From Serendipita indica DSM 11827 (lineage: Eukaryota; Basidiomycota; Agaricomycetes; Sebacinales; Serendipitaceae), in assembly GCA_910890315.1 (NCBI GenBank), contig CAJVGD010000005.1, positions 372,001 through 436,000 of the forward strand: a DNA stretch of 64,000 bases. The letters are read 5' to 3'. A program made the translations under genes and the position numbers. Below, in pieces: positions 27,641-38,949 of the stretch (position 1 is the first letter of the stretch; every line of letters starts with the position of its first letter). The notes beneath the pieces were generated by a model. It did no database searches. It was not told where the DNA came from and saw nothing but the letters and a program-made list of their open reading frames with translations.

Positions 27641-27745
27641 CGTCGTCCGCCAACGGATCTTGATCAGTGTTCTCTATCTTGAGACAATGCAAATATCGAC
27701 GAGTTGATCACTAGATAGAGAACAAGGGAATAATAATACTGAGAT

Positions 27746-30088
27746 CTAGTCGCTGTCGCTGCTGTCGGAATCACTGTCATCATCCCCGTCAGTGGTACTT
27801 TCTTCGTCGCTCTCTTCTCCATGATACGGCGACTTTTTCACTTTTCCACCTCGCATGACTGCCATTTGCCCGGCGAGTGTGTCCTCTTCCGGATCTGAGA
27901 TCTCGTCCTCTACGGCTTGTTCATCTGCATCCAACGCTGACAAATCCTCAACCTTGAGTGTGAGGAACACACTCTGATCCTCCCCGACATGGGTATCGCT
28001 AACAAAGGTGAGATGCAGAGTGTAGACTCCAATTTGTTGGGGTGCCTGGAACTGCATCTTGAAGCTTCGGTAATCGCGTTGAGGCCGTTCTTCGGGATTG
28101 GTCCATGGGACGTCGGTGAACTTGAATGGGGGAACAAAGACTTTCTGAGTCTTGAGATCTCCAACAACGCACCACCATCCGGCCTTGCGATTCTGGGTGA
28201 CGTCAGAAAAGTCCACTCGAATAGGGAACCGCGTACCGCTGGCCAATGTGGAGCGTGCGCCCATTGAGGAGTATACGAAGGCATATCCTCAACATCTGTT
28301 TTACCGATCAAAAACGCATCGTCTGCCTTTGCCTCGGTGGCGAGCTGTTCTGAATCGAGTTCCTGCGATTCAGAGCCTCCAGACATGACCGAGATCTGTC
28401 GAACTTTGAAGACGAGTTGTACAAATGCTCCCGGAGTGACTAATCTCTCTCCAATCACTACAAGGAATGAGACAAGTTACCAGCGACACTCCAAATGACC
28501 TTACCTTTGAACTGTGCATCCACCACCTCCAGTTTTCCAATGTGTGAAGCAGCAGAAAGAAGATTCTTTGCCCGCTGAGGTTCCTCTCGAAGTATCTGCA
28601 CAAGCTTTTCGGTGTCATTGGTGGAAGCACCCTCCAGTGTCTCTTCCGTGATGGACGGGAATTGAAGAAGGTTGGATTTACCAGGCATAAGTGCCTGCGT
28701 GAAATAGCCGTGGAGATGCATGACTTCAAGGGTAGTGGGAAGCCACCCATGTCCTAGCGACATGGCTAGTAAGGAGCCAAGCAAAGTTGGTACATGAAGT
28801 AGAAGTTCCCTTTGAGCTATGGCCAATGTCAATAGTCTGGCAGGACGCTAATCCTGATTACGCACCAAACCGCAACTCTGGGCTCGAGAGAGGGATCCTC
28901 AGAAGATGTGCATAGAGGAGCGTAAAGGCCACCTTGGACTCTTTCGATGGCAACTTGGTGATATTTGACGACAAGGGACCAAGCCTGTCTACAACATCGC
29001 GTTGCAGAGCATCGATTTGGGGAGACAGGGAATTGGACAGTTTCAAAACTTGTGGGAGTTCGCTTTCACAGCCCTTGCTAAGCGAGAGAACGAGGGTTGA
29101 TGTAGTGCTTTCTTCGCTAATGTCCTTGAAGAAAATGCCCGCCGTCTTGGCTTGAACACCGTCTTTGGTCTTGGAACGAGAGCCGAACCACCATTTCCCC
29201 TAGAAAATATGAGAAATTGGACCCCCCAAAAGAGGCACGACACTCACAACTATGTAAGGCAGGACACCACCAATCACCAACGCATATGCACCCAGAACCC
29301 AGACGCTGTTATGGGCATCGACGAGCCATTTTGGCAATGCGAGGCCAACTTCGACTGTCTGCTTGCCATCTGGATGTCCAAATTCGAGAAAATTTTTGCG
29401 CACGACCTCATCCGTCAAAGCCTTGTAGGCTTTAGTGAGCTCGATGAAATAGGCTGCTGCTTCTTCTGCGGTTTGACCTTCCGCAAGCTTAACCGTATCT
29501 GGATGGCTGTAGAATATAAGAATTAGTTATGGGGATGAAAGGGCAATGCCTACAATTTCAACGAGAGCTTTTTATAAAACTTCTTGATTTCTTTTTCGGT
29601 GGCACTCTAGGATGGGATCAGGTTTGTTGGTATTGCCATTGCTCCCCTAATACGTACCGAGCTTATACCAAGGATGGTAAACGGATCATAAACAGTCATG
29701 GTCGACTTGGAGGTCAAGACAAAATAAAGGACGGCAGAGAAAAGGGCCCATCCAGCACCAACAAGAAGAGTCCTGAGGATACGGAGATTCGTGAGCTATA
29801 GAGGCTGTGGCCATGGTCGCCACGTACTTGGTGTGTGCGCCAGGATTGGTCAAGGTCGGACGTTCCGCTTGACGAATTTCTTCACGATGGGAAATGCATT
29901 CTTGACATTGGCAGCCTTGTACGACTGGTGCAGACCCTAGTAAGCTGGGTTAGCAAAGGCAGCGTCGAGGTGGCAAGTAACTTGCTTAGGTTGGAAGCAA
30001 GAGACAACGTTACTGGAATCAAAATGAGTGCAAGAAACGCTAGTAGAAAATAGGCAGCCAAGCCGCCGTCGTAGTTGTACTCGGCCAT
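27746..30088 (-). CDS. SEC63: Sec63, ER translocon J-domain membrane protein
   Basis: ER membrane co-chaperone that recruits Kar2/BiP to the Sec61 channel for post-translational import. The start MAEYNYDGGLAAYFLLAFLA is the family N-terminus with the first membrane helix. The J domain reads YDPFTILGISSSATEKEIKK, then FYKKLSLKFHPDTVKLAEG across an intron, with the catalytic HPD intact. A third membrane span follows near HNSVWVLGAYALVIGGVLPY. The cytosolic Sec63/Brl domain fills the middle. A beta-sandwich region (FPIRVDFSDVTQNRKAGWWC) precedes a very acidic Ser/Asp tail with likely CK2 sites. RRN7 lies upstream on the same strand. Confidence 0.93.
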
Positions 30089-30362
30089 TGCCAGCGGGAC
30101 AAGGCTGAGAGCAAGTTGGATATCGGGCCAAACTCGACTTCACCACCAAAGCATTGCCGGAGTCTGAATTACTTCGTTTAAAGAGTTACTTTACAATATT
30201 TCATTTCAGTATTCGGGCCAAATATATCACATATCCCCTCGCGTACCGAGTTTCCCAGGTGGAACGGCGATATCGGACAAGCGAAGCAGAACAAGCTCGG
30301 AATTCAGTGGTCACATGCAGAGGAGTCAGTTCTACTGGCACAAAAGACCGTCCGCTGTACCA

Positions 30363-32479
30363 CTACGAGAGTCCGGTCATGGTTCGCTGATCGGATTTCT
30401 TAACCATTCCTCTCAGAATTCTCCTTTCATACCGTTCTACGACAACAGCAATATCGTCGGCAGTCACACCACACCAGCGAGCGGCTACCGTTGCAACGAG
30501 GCCATACTCTTCAGGAAGCAGGCCTAGTGTATCACTGCTTTGATAGATTCTGTATTGTTGCGCTTGTTCGGGTGTGCCAGTCACTTCGTCATCTGCGTTG
30601 TGCAATGCGTCCTCTTTCTCAATCAAGTCTGTTTTCTTCAACCAAGGCCATGATGAAGGCTGCATTTGGTCAGCTCGATTCAGAGGAGGACGGAATATCC
30701 TCTCTAGAATTCCTTCATCTTTTGGACAGATTAATGTCTGACGCACTCTTGCCGTCTGACAAACCTTGCGAAATGTTTGAGAGCAGTGCTCGAGTACAGA
30801 AATCCAGGTATTCGTCTATTTCTATATTTGAAAGGTCGGAAGCCGTTCTGTAAGCAATCAGCCACCATAATATGAACGGAAAGGCTCACGGACCTATTCT
30901 CTCTTTGGGTATACCGGTCGTTATCTCGCGAGAGTTCCTGCAGTATCTTTGATTTCTCAGGAAGCTTCGTTGAGTCGACTTTTGAAGAACTAGAGCTACC
31001 AAAACTGAGCGGAGTTCAAGGCCTTGGGGATCACGAACTAGGGTAGACCGTCCAGGCCGTATACCAGCTTCAGTGACAAGGTGGCCACACAGGCGAGGGC
31101 TACCTCGATCGGAATATTGTCCCCAATTTGTCTGGTCAGTCCAGTCGAAGGATTTGGGGCCAGCGAGGGATGGAGGGAGAGAGGAAGTTCTAGAAGATCT
31201 GCTAGCTCGACAATTATTCGATAGAACACAGCTTATTTGCAATGTGAGATTCATATATAGTATGATCAGAGGCTGACCTGGGAGATGTAGCGTTCGCAGG
31301 CAGCGTAAAAGGATGATGGGAACATTCGCCTCTGGCACTACCACCCGATGATTCTGCAGGAATATCCTTGCTAGCCGTGATGTAAGGTGATGGAGGTCCA
31401 AAGGGCGGGGTGAGAGCTAATTTTGCGAGTGAGACGGTGCTTGCAGTAGAGCCGACAGAACTAACTGTTGGAGACACTTCGAACTTGATTGATCTGTTCA
31501 TATGTTTGACCATAGACTCGGGAAGCAGACCCCGCTCAATGGGATTAAGGTATGGGAGGGCGTAGTCATCGATGAGCCTAACAGAGACTTTAGATGGATT
31601 ATACAGTGATAAGGAAATATTACCTGATAAAGTCGGCATAAATTACTGGAATTCTCATTATCCAGCAAGCGACGACCAAGATTGCGATGTTGGCTGATGG
31701 TCTGCTATGCGTCCAGTATGGGGGCTTCGACTTGGGACGCTGCTGGCGCTCCTCAGCCTGGGTCTGGGTCTCTTCTACATTTCCCTCCTCATCACTTGCC
31801 GAGCTCGCATCTGAAAGATTATCCAGTAACATGGCCAAGTCGTCACCTTGGTGTACCCCAATGTCTCTCTTTTCATCGACTGATGAGTTTCCTTCATCGC
31901 TGGAGTGTTGCTCTGAATCCTGTGTGGGTATATCTATCATCTGGTTGGTAAAGGGCTTGGCGATACATTCGCACGGTTTACCATCTGATTTGGTTCCATG
32001 AGGTGCTATCGAGGAATTAGGAAGCAGCATTAGGTGTAGGCTCCAAACGTCTTTGCATATTCCTTCGAACTCGGCTGGGAGAGACCATAAATCATGAAGG
32101 GCGGCAATCTGAAGTCGAAAAAGAAGTTGCTGGGCCTGAAAATAAAGAACCCTGGCTTGATGTCCATATAAATCTATCACCATCCTGAGCCCACAGACTT
32201 GGCCAGGAACTCGAGGAGCCTACGGTCCGAGTTCTTTAGCACAATGCCTGTGACCTTCTTTTGTGCCTTTAGGGCCCTTGTTCTCATTGCATGCTGCGGT
32301 ATCTCCGCCTGTTCTGTAGTTTCGTTTCTATATCCCTGTTAATAGTCAAACAGAGGCCAGTCTCCTCAGATGTCGCAATTTACCTGGAGAATATGACCTT
32401 CACTACAGACAAGCATTCCACTTGACGGCTCTTTGCGCCATCTGCGCGAGCGACAGACAGGGCAGCGTAGCTTGACCAT
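30363..32479 (-). CDS. RRN7: Rrn7/TAF1B, RNA polymerase I core-factor subunit
   Basis: TFIIB-like subunit of the polymerase I initiation factor, acting at the rDNA promoter in the nucleolus. The start MVKLRCPVCRSRRWRKEPSS opens a zinc ribbon that continues MLVCSEGHILQGYRNE over an intron. The cyclin-like region is seen as LYGHQARVLYFQAQQLLFRL, AALHDLWSLPAEFEGICKDV, ANIAILVVACWIMRIPVIYA, then DFIRLIDDYALPYLNPIERG. An acidic Ser/Glu-rich insert near 31800-31930 separates parts of the first fold. The C-terminal exon includes LGLLPEEYGLVATVAARWCG. Exon boundaries between 30750 and 31400 are less certain. It is divergent to AP-1 sigma, with 147 bp between start codons. Confidence 0.85.
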
Positions 32480-32626
32480 GTTATTGGGGAGTCCAAGAAC
32501 GAGCCGCACAGAAAATACCACTTCGGAATCCCGATCTACTCGTTGAATAAAGCTGAAATGATGTCTCTACGACTAAGCGTGTTGGACGTCCTATCAAGGT
32601 GGCGACGGCAAAAGTTGGCCAGCGCC

Positions 32627-33415
32627 ATGATCAACTACATTCTTCTCGTGTCAAGGCAAGGTCAGCTCGCTGATCTATGACCAAAATCTAGTCCAAAATA
32701 TAACTGACGAGAGATCATCGCTCAAAGGCAAGGTCAGGTTGGCGAAATGGTTCACTACGATGCCCCCAAAGGCCAAAGGGAAGATTGTCAAGGATGTAAC
32801 TCAGCTGGTACTAGGTCGTAGAACTAGGATGTGCAATTTCCTTGAGTATAAAGGTATTCGTGATCGCCGTACATCCATGTGGGCCTGACACCATGCTCCT
32901 AGACACCAAAGTCGTGTATAGACGATATGCTTCACTCTTCTTCGTGTGTGGCATCGGCTCTGCAGACAATGAGCTTGTCACGCTCGAGATCGTGCATCGT
33001 TATGTCGAAGTATTGGACCGGTACTTTGGAAACGTATGTCACTGATTTGACAAATGAGATCTTTAGGCTAAACTTGTCACTTAGGTATGCGAGTTGGACT
33101 TGTGAGTATCACTGTGAGAGTCTGCGAGCAGATTCTGACTCATCCCAGAATCTTCAACTTTCAGAAGGCGTATGCGGTGAGACTTACACTCGTCGCTCGA
33201 ATATCTCTCACACAACTCTACCAGATACTTGACGAGCTAATAATTGCGGGAGAACTACAGGAATCGTCAAAGAAGTCGGTCCTGCGTGTGGTATGGACGA
33301 GCTCGACGTGCTCTATGAGTTACTGATGATGACCCAGGTCGCGCAATCAGACTCAATTGAAGAGGCAGAGAATAGCGAGGATACCCTGGCGCGACTAGGT
33401 TCGAGGGTCATATAG
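32627..33415 (+). CDS. APS1: AP-1 clathrin adaptor small subunit sigma
   Basis: Small subunit of the AP-1 adaptor that packs cargo into clathrin vesicles at the trans-Golgi network and endosomes. The start is [20 protein letters not shown], then [20 protein letters not shown]. Further on are [60 protein letters not shown] and [20 protein letters not shown], all strongly family-like. The last intron (about 33289-33338) must be removed to give the charged C-terminus [18 protein letters not shown]; unspliced, the frame stops early. Sequence fits sigma-1 better than sigma-2 or sigma-3. The stop lies 28 bp from the stop of the convergent Rex3-like gene. Confidence 0.92.
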
Positions 33416-33443
33416 GCTAATACCTGTTGCATTTCGTAGATCA

Positions 33444-35294
33444 TCATTTGCGACGCCGCTGATCCAATACATAATGCTTCACCAAATCCAACGTGGCCAA
33501 TGCGTCCTCTGCTGAAGAATGTCCGACTTCTGCACCTCCTTGCTGAATCGAACGGCCGAGATACTCGCGTGCACTAGTTTAGAAACATTAGACAAGAATA
33601 TAGCTGCGAGCGGTACTTACAGAACACGCAATGCACGTTTGAAAGGGAGCCCAAAATTGCTAGGAAACAGGACAATTGTATCTACCAGGCGCGGATGGAT
33701 CATCCGAAGCATCATGAGGTCGTTTTCGACGGCATGCCCAATGATCACCGTCCGAGGTCCGATCAAGGCATCAAGCGCTTGTCGGATACCGACCAAATCG
33801 AGGTTTGCTGAATCGAGCGAGGTCACGCCGGAGAATCTATTGCATCTTAGAAGACCATTTTGAATCGGTCGAAGAGATACCTAGTATTAAAGTCTCTGGG
33901 CGACAAGTTAGGTAACGTAAGAATAGAATCAAAAGGCGTACATCACCTCCACGCCATCGTCAGGTCTCACAAACTCGTCAAACACAAGCTTTCCGCTTCC
34001 ATCGCATACAGAGACTCGGGCGACGCTCATTCCTTGTGTCGTGTATATACCCTCACAGTCAATCGTCGCAATATCCAGCTGTGTACTAGCCAAAGGTTGG
34101 TCCATCGAGTTGAGTAAAGTAGAGGAATCTCACGGGCGTTCAACCGCACACGAGCTGGTAAAGGCATGTCTTGCGTGAAGTCTGTCAAGGTCCTTTTCCA
34201 TGAATACGTGCTGCGAGTGCTCAGTTACAGACTGTCGGACATTGTAGAAACGCACAGGTCCAAACTGACACCCAGCAGAGCCAGGGTAGGGCGCAGAGCA
34301 GCAGCCGTATGTGCGACTAATTTCACCTAGAGAATGAGTTAGACACAGTCTGTCCTCTTCAGTACTTTACCTCCTGTCGAAGACCGAACGACTCTACCCC
34401 AGTGAAATTGGCAAGCCATGGAATCCCGTCCAGGTTTGAGGATGACTCCGTTCCCACAGCGATCACATTTGACTTCTTCACCAGTGGCATCGGATCGAGT
34501 CCCTCCTGGTCCCGAGGGTATTTCCATTGGGATACCGTAGAGACGCATAACCTCTGTGGTCAGGAGCAGAGGCTCAACGTCACTCAGAGTCAAGGTGTAG
34601 GCTTCTGGTGGGGATGCCGTCGAGCTGGAACGTTGTGCTCTCGTTCCTTCGCTGCCAACGGATGGATGCTGGAGCTTGTCGGGGACAGGCCTTTTTTTCA
34701 AAGAAGCAATGCTCGAGATCATTGCCTAAATAGATTGTAAGGTAAAAAAAAAGCGGTCAGTAGATGTGATGCACTTACATTCTTGTAGCTTGTTTTATTA
34801 GATTTAGCGTACACTTCTGCCTCTTGCATTACAGCGTCATCGAATGCTTGATTTGGGTGCTCTTGATGAAATCGATGGTAGAGGTCCTTGAACGTGGAGT
34901 ACATTGTCGCGAATAGAGCCTGGCGCATTGCAAAGGGAACTTTTGTTCCGGCCACATCCTTAACAAACTTTGGAAAGTCTTCGACCCTTCTCTGAGGTGC
35001 TAAGCCCGTGGAGAATGTTGCGGTTTGTCCTGTTCGTGCGAGGCTCGTGGACGGCCGGCTGGCTGCATCTGTCCTTGGAATCTTGGACGGGGGTGCAAGA
35101 ACGGCTGTGGGCATTGGAGGATGTGGTCGCTTGCCTGTGACGGGCTGTGGTTGGCTGGCGCTTGAAAATGCCCGCAGTTCATCGCTCGGGAGTGGCAGAG
35201 ATTTGATAGGAAGATGGGAAAATGGGCAATTTATGCGTCGACACGCCGGTGCTGAACATGAAATCTGCCGGAAGAGTCCAAGTGGAGAAAACAT
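33444..35294 (-). CDS. REX3: REXO1/Rex3-type DEDDh RNA exonuclease
   Basis: Predicted nuclear 3'-5' RNA exonuclease trimming small stable RNAs. The N-terminus, MFSPLGLFRQISCSAPACRR followed by INCPFSHLP, forms a CCCH-like zinc finger, then a Pro/Ser-rich linker. The exonuclease core shows ATIDCEGIYTTQGMSVARVS (first Asp-Glu), then FDEFVRPDDGVEV, RFSGVTSLDSANL, IIGHAVENDLMMLRMIHPRL (third Asp) and GHSSAEDALATLDLVKHYVL (His and last Asp). All five DEDDh residues are therefore present. Before the core, a Cys-rich patch (VKCDRCGNGVI and an HWGR segment) may bind metal. The start is ATG 35294-35292, which gives the zinc finger. REX3 versus REX1/REX4 is judged from the zinc finger and length; confidence in the subfamily is moderate. 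Confidence 0.84.
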
Positions 35295-35448
35295 TGTCCA
35301 CGGTTCCCACCTGATTCCGCCCATTTCGACCCGAACCATCATGAGCGCGCGCAACGGCCATGTAACGCGTCAGCGCTCAGGATCTCTGCAGAAAACTCTC
35401 CAAAATATCGAGTATGCCCCACTTCATCGTGTCAAGATAGCATCTTAA

Positions 35449-37123
35449 ATGCCCACTTTTGTCAAGGGATGACCCAAAACATCACATTGCCGGTTCTTTG
35501 GCTCCGCAAACGTGACCATCTCCTTTTCCGTCTGCATTCTCAAGGCTCATCATGATTGTGGAATCTTCAGGCCTCCGACGAGTGTCCCAAGCTCGCCCCG
35601 ACCAAAACGCTTGCATGAGCTGCCTTCTCAAGGCTTTTTGAACGACCTTGTCACGATGAGATGGATGAGACGACCTTGTATGCTTCCTTTATTCTGTGAT
35701 AAGGTGCTAAATACACGTCCCATAGCGTCTTCCTTCAAGTTGTTGGTCCTGCCAATCATCCTGTATATCAATTGGGCCCTCGTTGCCCCGCAATTTAACA
35801 ATCCTTGGGCCCGTCTCCTCTTTCCGTCAAACCGGCTGCCAGACTCTGCTCAAGGCTTCCGACAATACGCAAAAAGCTATTGGGTTTGGCTCTTCTTGTG
35901 TCGGTGCCGCGTTCTCAGGCTCACAAAATGCATTGCAGGATCTCGCCTTTGTCGCGTACTACATTGTCGTATTCTCATTTGTTCGACAGTCTATGACTAT
36001 CTATGTTCTCAAACCGCTCGCACGTCACTACGGTATCAACAAGGAGGCCAAATTAGACAGGTTCGCTGAGCAAGGATATGCCGTATTCTACTTTTCGATC
36101 TCAACATCCTTGGGCATAGTCAGTTGATCCCGTAGACGCTCCATCCTGGATACGCTGACCCTCGTCCAGTACACCATGTATAACTACATGCCGACGTGGT
36201 TCTATAGGACCGAGTACTTTTGGATCAGTAAGTTGCTTCTGATAATCGCACTACTTCTGGCAATAACCCACGACAGATTACCCCCATTGGCAGATGCCAG
36301 GTACCTTGAAAGTCTACTATCTGCTCCAAACAGCGTATTGGACCCAGCAATTCCTCGTTCTGGTACTCAAACTCGAGAAGCCTCGCAGCGACTATGCTGA
36401 ACTCGTCGCTCACCATGTAGTGACCTTGTGGCTCATCTTCTGGAGCTATCTGGTCAACCTCACTTATATTGGCAATGCGGTATACATGACAATGGACGTG
36501 TCTGATGTCTTTTTGGCTGTATGTACCCATACCGATGTGAGCTGTTGCATGTGCTCACGACGAGTATGTAGCTATCAAAAATATTCAACTACCTTCGCAT
36601 GGAGAAAACAAAGACGGTCGCCTTTGCCTGGTTTACATGCGTTTGGACGTGGGTCATGTCTTGACGAGCGCTGAAAATTATGACTGACGCCTCTCACAGG
36701 TATACCAGACATTACCTCAATATCTTGATTCTTTGGTCCGTCTGGAAGGAGTTTGATCTTATCCCGTGCGTCGCTCGTTCTATATACTCGCTTTGTTCTG
36801 ACAAACGACAGGTACCAAAACAAGGTCTGGGAACGCGAACGAGGAGCTTGGTTGGCACCATGGTATGCCTGTTTTCAACCCGAATGAGTGTTGCTGACGG
36901 TGATAGGATGAAATATCAAATCTTCCTCCCACTCTTCCTGCTTCAGCTCATCAATCTGTTTTGGTACTTCCTCATCTGGCGCATCTTGCTCCGGTAAGTG
37001 GTCCTTTTTCATCATGGCGCTACAGCAGTTGACATTCAGTCCAGTGCCATTTTCAGCTCGACGCTCGACGACGAGCGGTCTGATGACGAGGACGACGAAC
37101 CTCAGAAAAAGAAGAAAGAGTAG
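35449..37123 (+). CDS. LAG1: Ceramide synthase Lag1/Lac1
   Basis: ER multi-pass acyl-CoA-dependent ceramide synthase. The conserved core includes SSSFKLLVLPIILYINWALV, DLAFVAYYIVVFSFVRQSM, then NKEAKLDRFAEQGYAVFYFS and WFYRTEYFWINYPHWQMPG. The Lag1 motif with the catalytic di-His is ELVAHHVVTLWLIFWSY, followed by NLTYIGNAVYMTMDVSDVFL and KTVAFAWFTCVWTYTRHYLN. The tail is acidic then Lys-rich (SDDEDDEPQKKKKE), as in other fungal Lag1 proteins. The 5' end is uncertain. Coding sequence is convincing from about 35545 (SSPRPKRLHELPSQGFLNDL), but that frame has no upstream ATG. ATG 35449 joined by an 84-base intron (35461-35544) keeps phase and is my best model; ATG 35656 is the shortest alternative. 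Confidence 0.9.
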
Positions 37124-37140
37124 GCGGGATAAATGGGCGG

Positions 37141-38614
37141 TTAGACCTCCCATTGATATGACTTAACGAGGGTTACAATTAGCCATGAATTAATTCCGAG
37201 CATTACCAGCCCGGCCATCCAGAGTTCCAGAAATACTGTCTCCCCGAGAAACTCTAGCGTATAGCCTTGGGATAACCATAAAGCCTGCGCGCCAAACCAG
37301 GATCCCACCATGAATACTGCTTTCCATGCGCGGATCCCTTTACCTGCAGACCTGGTAGGGATGAGACGCGGAATGATTAGTGGTAGGAACCACCAATACC
37401 ACATAAAGTATTGCGACGTGCAAACTTTGTTGAGAGTGACGAATATCATCGTTTGGAGGAAGAATACGAACGGAAGATGTCCGATCGCGTGATGGGCTGT
37501 ATCCCGCTCAATTTTGGTTCTAGAGGCGTTGAATGCTGAAGATTCGACGAGCGAATGAGACAGATAGAATCCACTGCCGATAGACAGCGTCATCTGTGGT
37601 AGAAATGCGAGAAGACCCAGGGCCTTGGATTGTAGGTTTGTGAGCACGGCTTCACGGGTGAGGCCAAGGTAGAGCGGATAGAAGTAGACGCTGAAGTTGT
37701 GTCGGTGGTCCGTACGCCCAATGTGATACAGGTAAGAATGCTCAAGAAACGGCATCCCCCATCTGGTGGGACATTAGGTGAAGGATGGGACGGTAAGAGA
37801 AACGTACGTCATGTACATGGCCCCTGATAGGAGTGCAAATGTGGCTGCAGATACGGCGACAAAGCGCAGTCGCTGGGGGTTCAAGACCCAATTCGGAAAT
37901 CCCCCGACCCGCGTGCGTGAAGGTGTGTCAATCTCTGCTCCAACCAGTGGAAGGAGACTCCCGACGTAGATGAGTGGGTATATCTTCCAATGGATACTTG
38001 CACCTAACAAGATGGCGCAAGAAACCCACTTTCTCTGCACGGCCAATGCCAATGTCAGGATGACAAGTATTCCAAGGAGCGATTCGGCGCTGCCTCTTGT
38101 AGAGATATTTGCGGGCATCGGGTTCAGAAGCCAAATTCCAGCGAGTATGAGCTCGTCGCGCGAAAGTCCCCAGTACGTATGCTCCTTCTGCCTCCACTTG
38201 GATGATGTCGCTACCAGAAGCTGCTTGGACAAGAGCCCGATTCCAATATCAGCCAATGAGAATATGACCTTGCCAAAGGCAGGATGGAGCCATTCGTTTG
38301 GAAGGAGTAGCAGAGCAAGCAGTGGTGTATATCGATACGTTTCACGCGTGTAAGGACTGGTGGAGTTAGTGTATTGATTTATAACACATTTGTATTCTGA
38401 TCACGCACTCGCCGAGGGATAGCGACTCGCCCCAAGGACCGACCGCGTGGTTGTCAGCCATAGGTTGAGCTACGAAGCGTGCGGCATCGGAGAACACTCG
38501 ATAGTCAACGTCTGTGTATTTGAGGACAGAGTGCGCGTCATGGTATTCGGCGTAAACGATGAGGGCAGCGCGGAAGGCCACGGCAGCAAAAACAACGTGT
38601 TGAAAGGTAATCAT
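37141..38614 (-). CDS. GPI14: GPI mannosyltransferase I (PIG-M/Gpi14)
   Basis: ER multi-pass mannosyltransferase adding the first mannose to the GPI-anchor precursor from dolichol-phosphate mannose. The start MITFQHVVFAAVAFRAALIV is a membrane helix. It is followed by the luminal acidic motif YTDVDYRVFSDAARFV, SPYTRETYRYTPLLALLLLP, and later HWKIYPLIYVGSLLPL. A splice near 37800 joins MTWGMPFLEHSYLYHIGR with TDHRHNFSVYFYPLYL, a family signature. The C-terminal half is hydrophobic with KVCTSQYFMWYWWFLPLIIP. The stop is only 17 bp from the LAG1 stop in convergent orientation, so the two mRNAs almost certainly overlap at their 3' ends. Confidence 0.92.
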
Positions 38615-38949
38615 CGTGGCTTTCGAAACGCTCTATAGCGCCTAAATGCACATAACAGACGGGTCGGGAACAAAGTTGTGTCGTGGTCAAGTTTCAAACA
38701 GTGAAAAGGGTATTCGAGACTGTTCACCGGAAGGGAATAAGGTAAGCTAGCACAATAGAATCCATATTTCAAAGGTAGTACTGAATTCTACGACGTTCTT
38801 TCAAGACTTCAAGAACGGCCTACTGGGTATAACTTGAAGAGATGCTCGTTATTTCCGAGATTTCTGGATCTTTTATGATTAAGCAAGGTCGTGGTCGGCG
38901 TCAACCTTGTAAGTGGCGGAGGACTGACGTCTTGGAGAGATCCTTATCC
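38615..38949. other. Divergent GPI14/VID27 intergenic region
   Basis: 335 bp between start codons of GPI14 (minus) and VID27 (plus). It must hold both promoters. Short open frames inside it look random. No clear TATA box or operator is seen. Confidence 0.45.
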
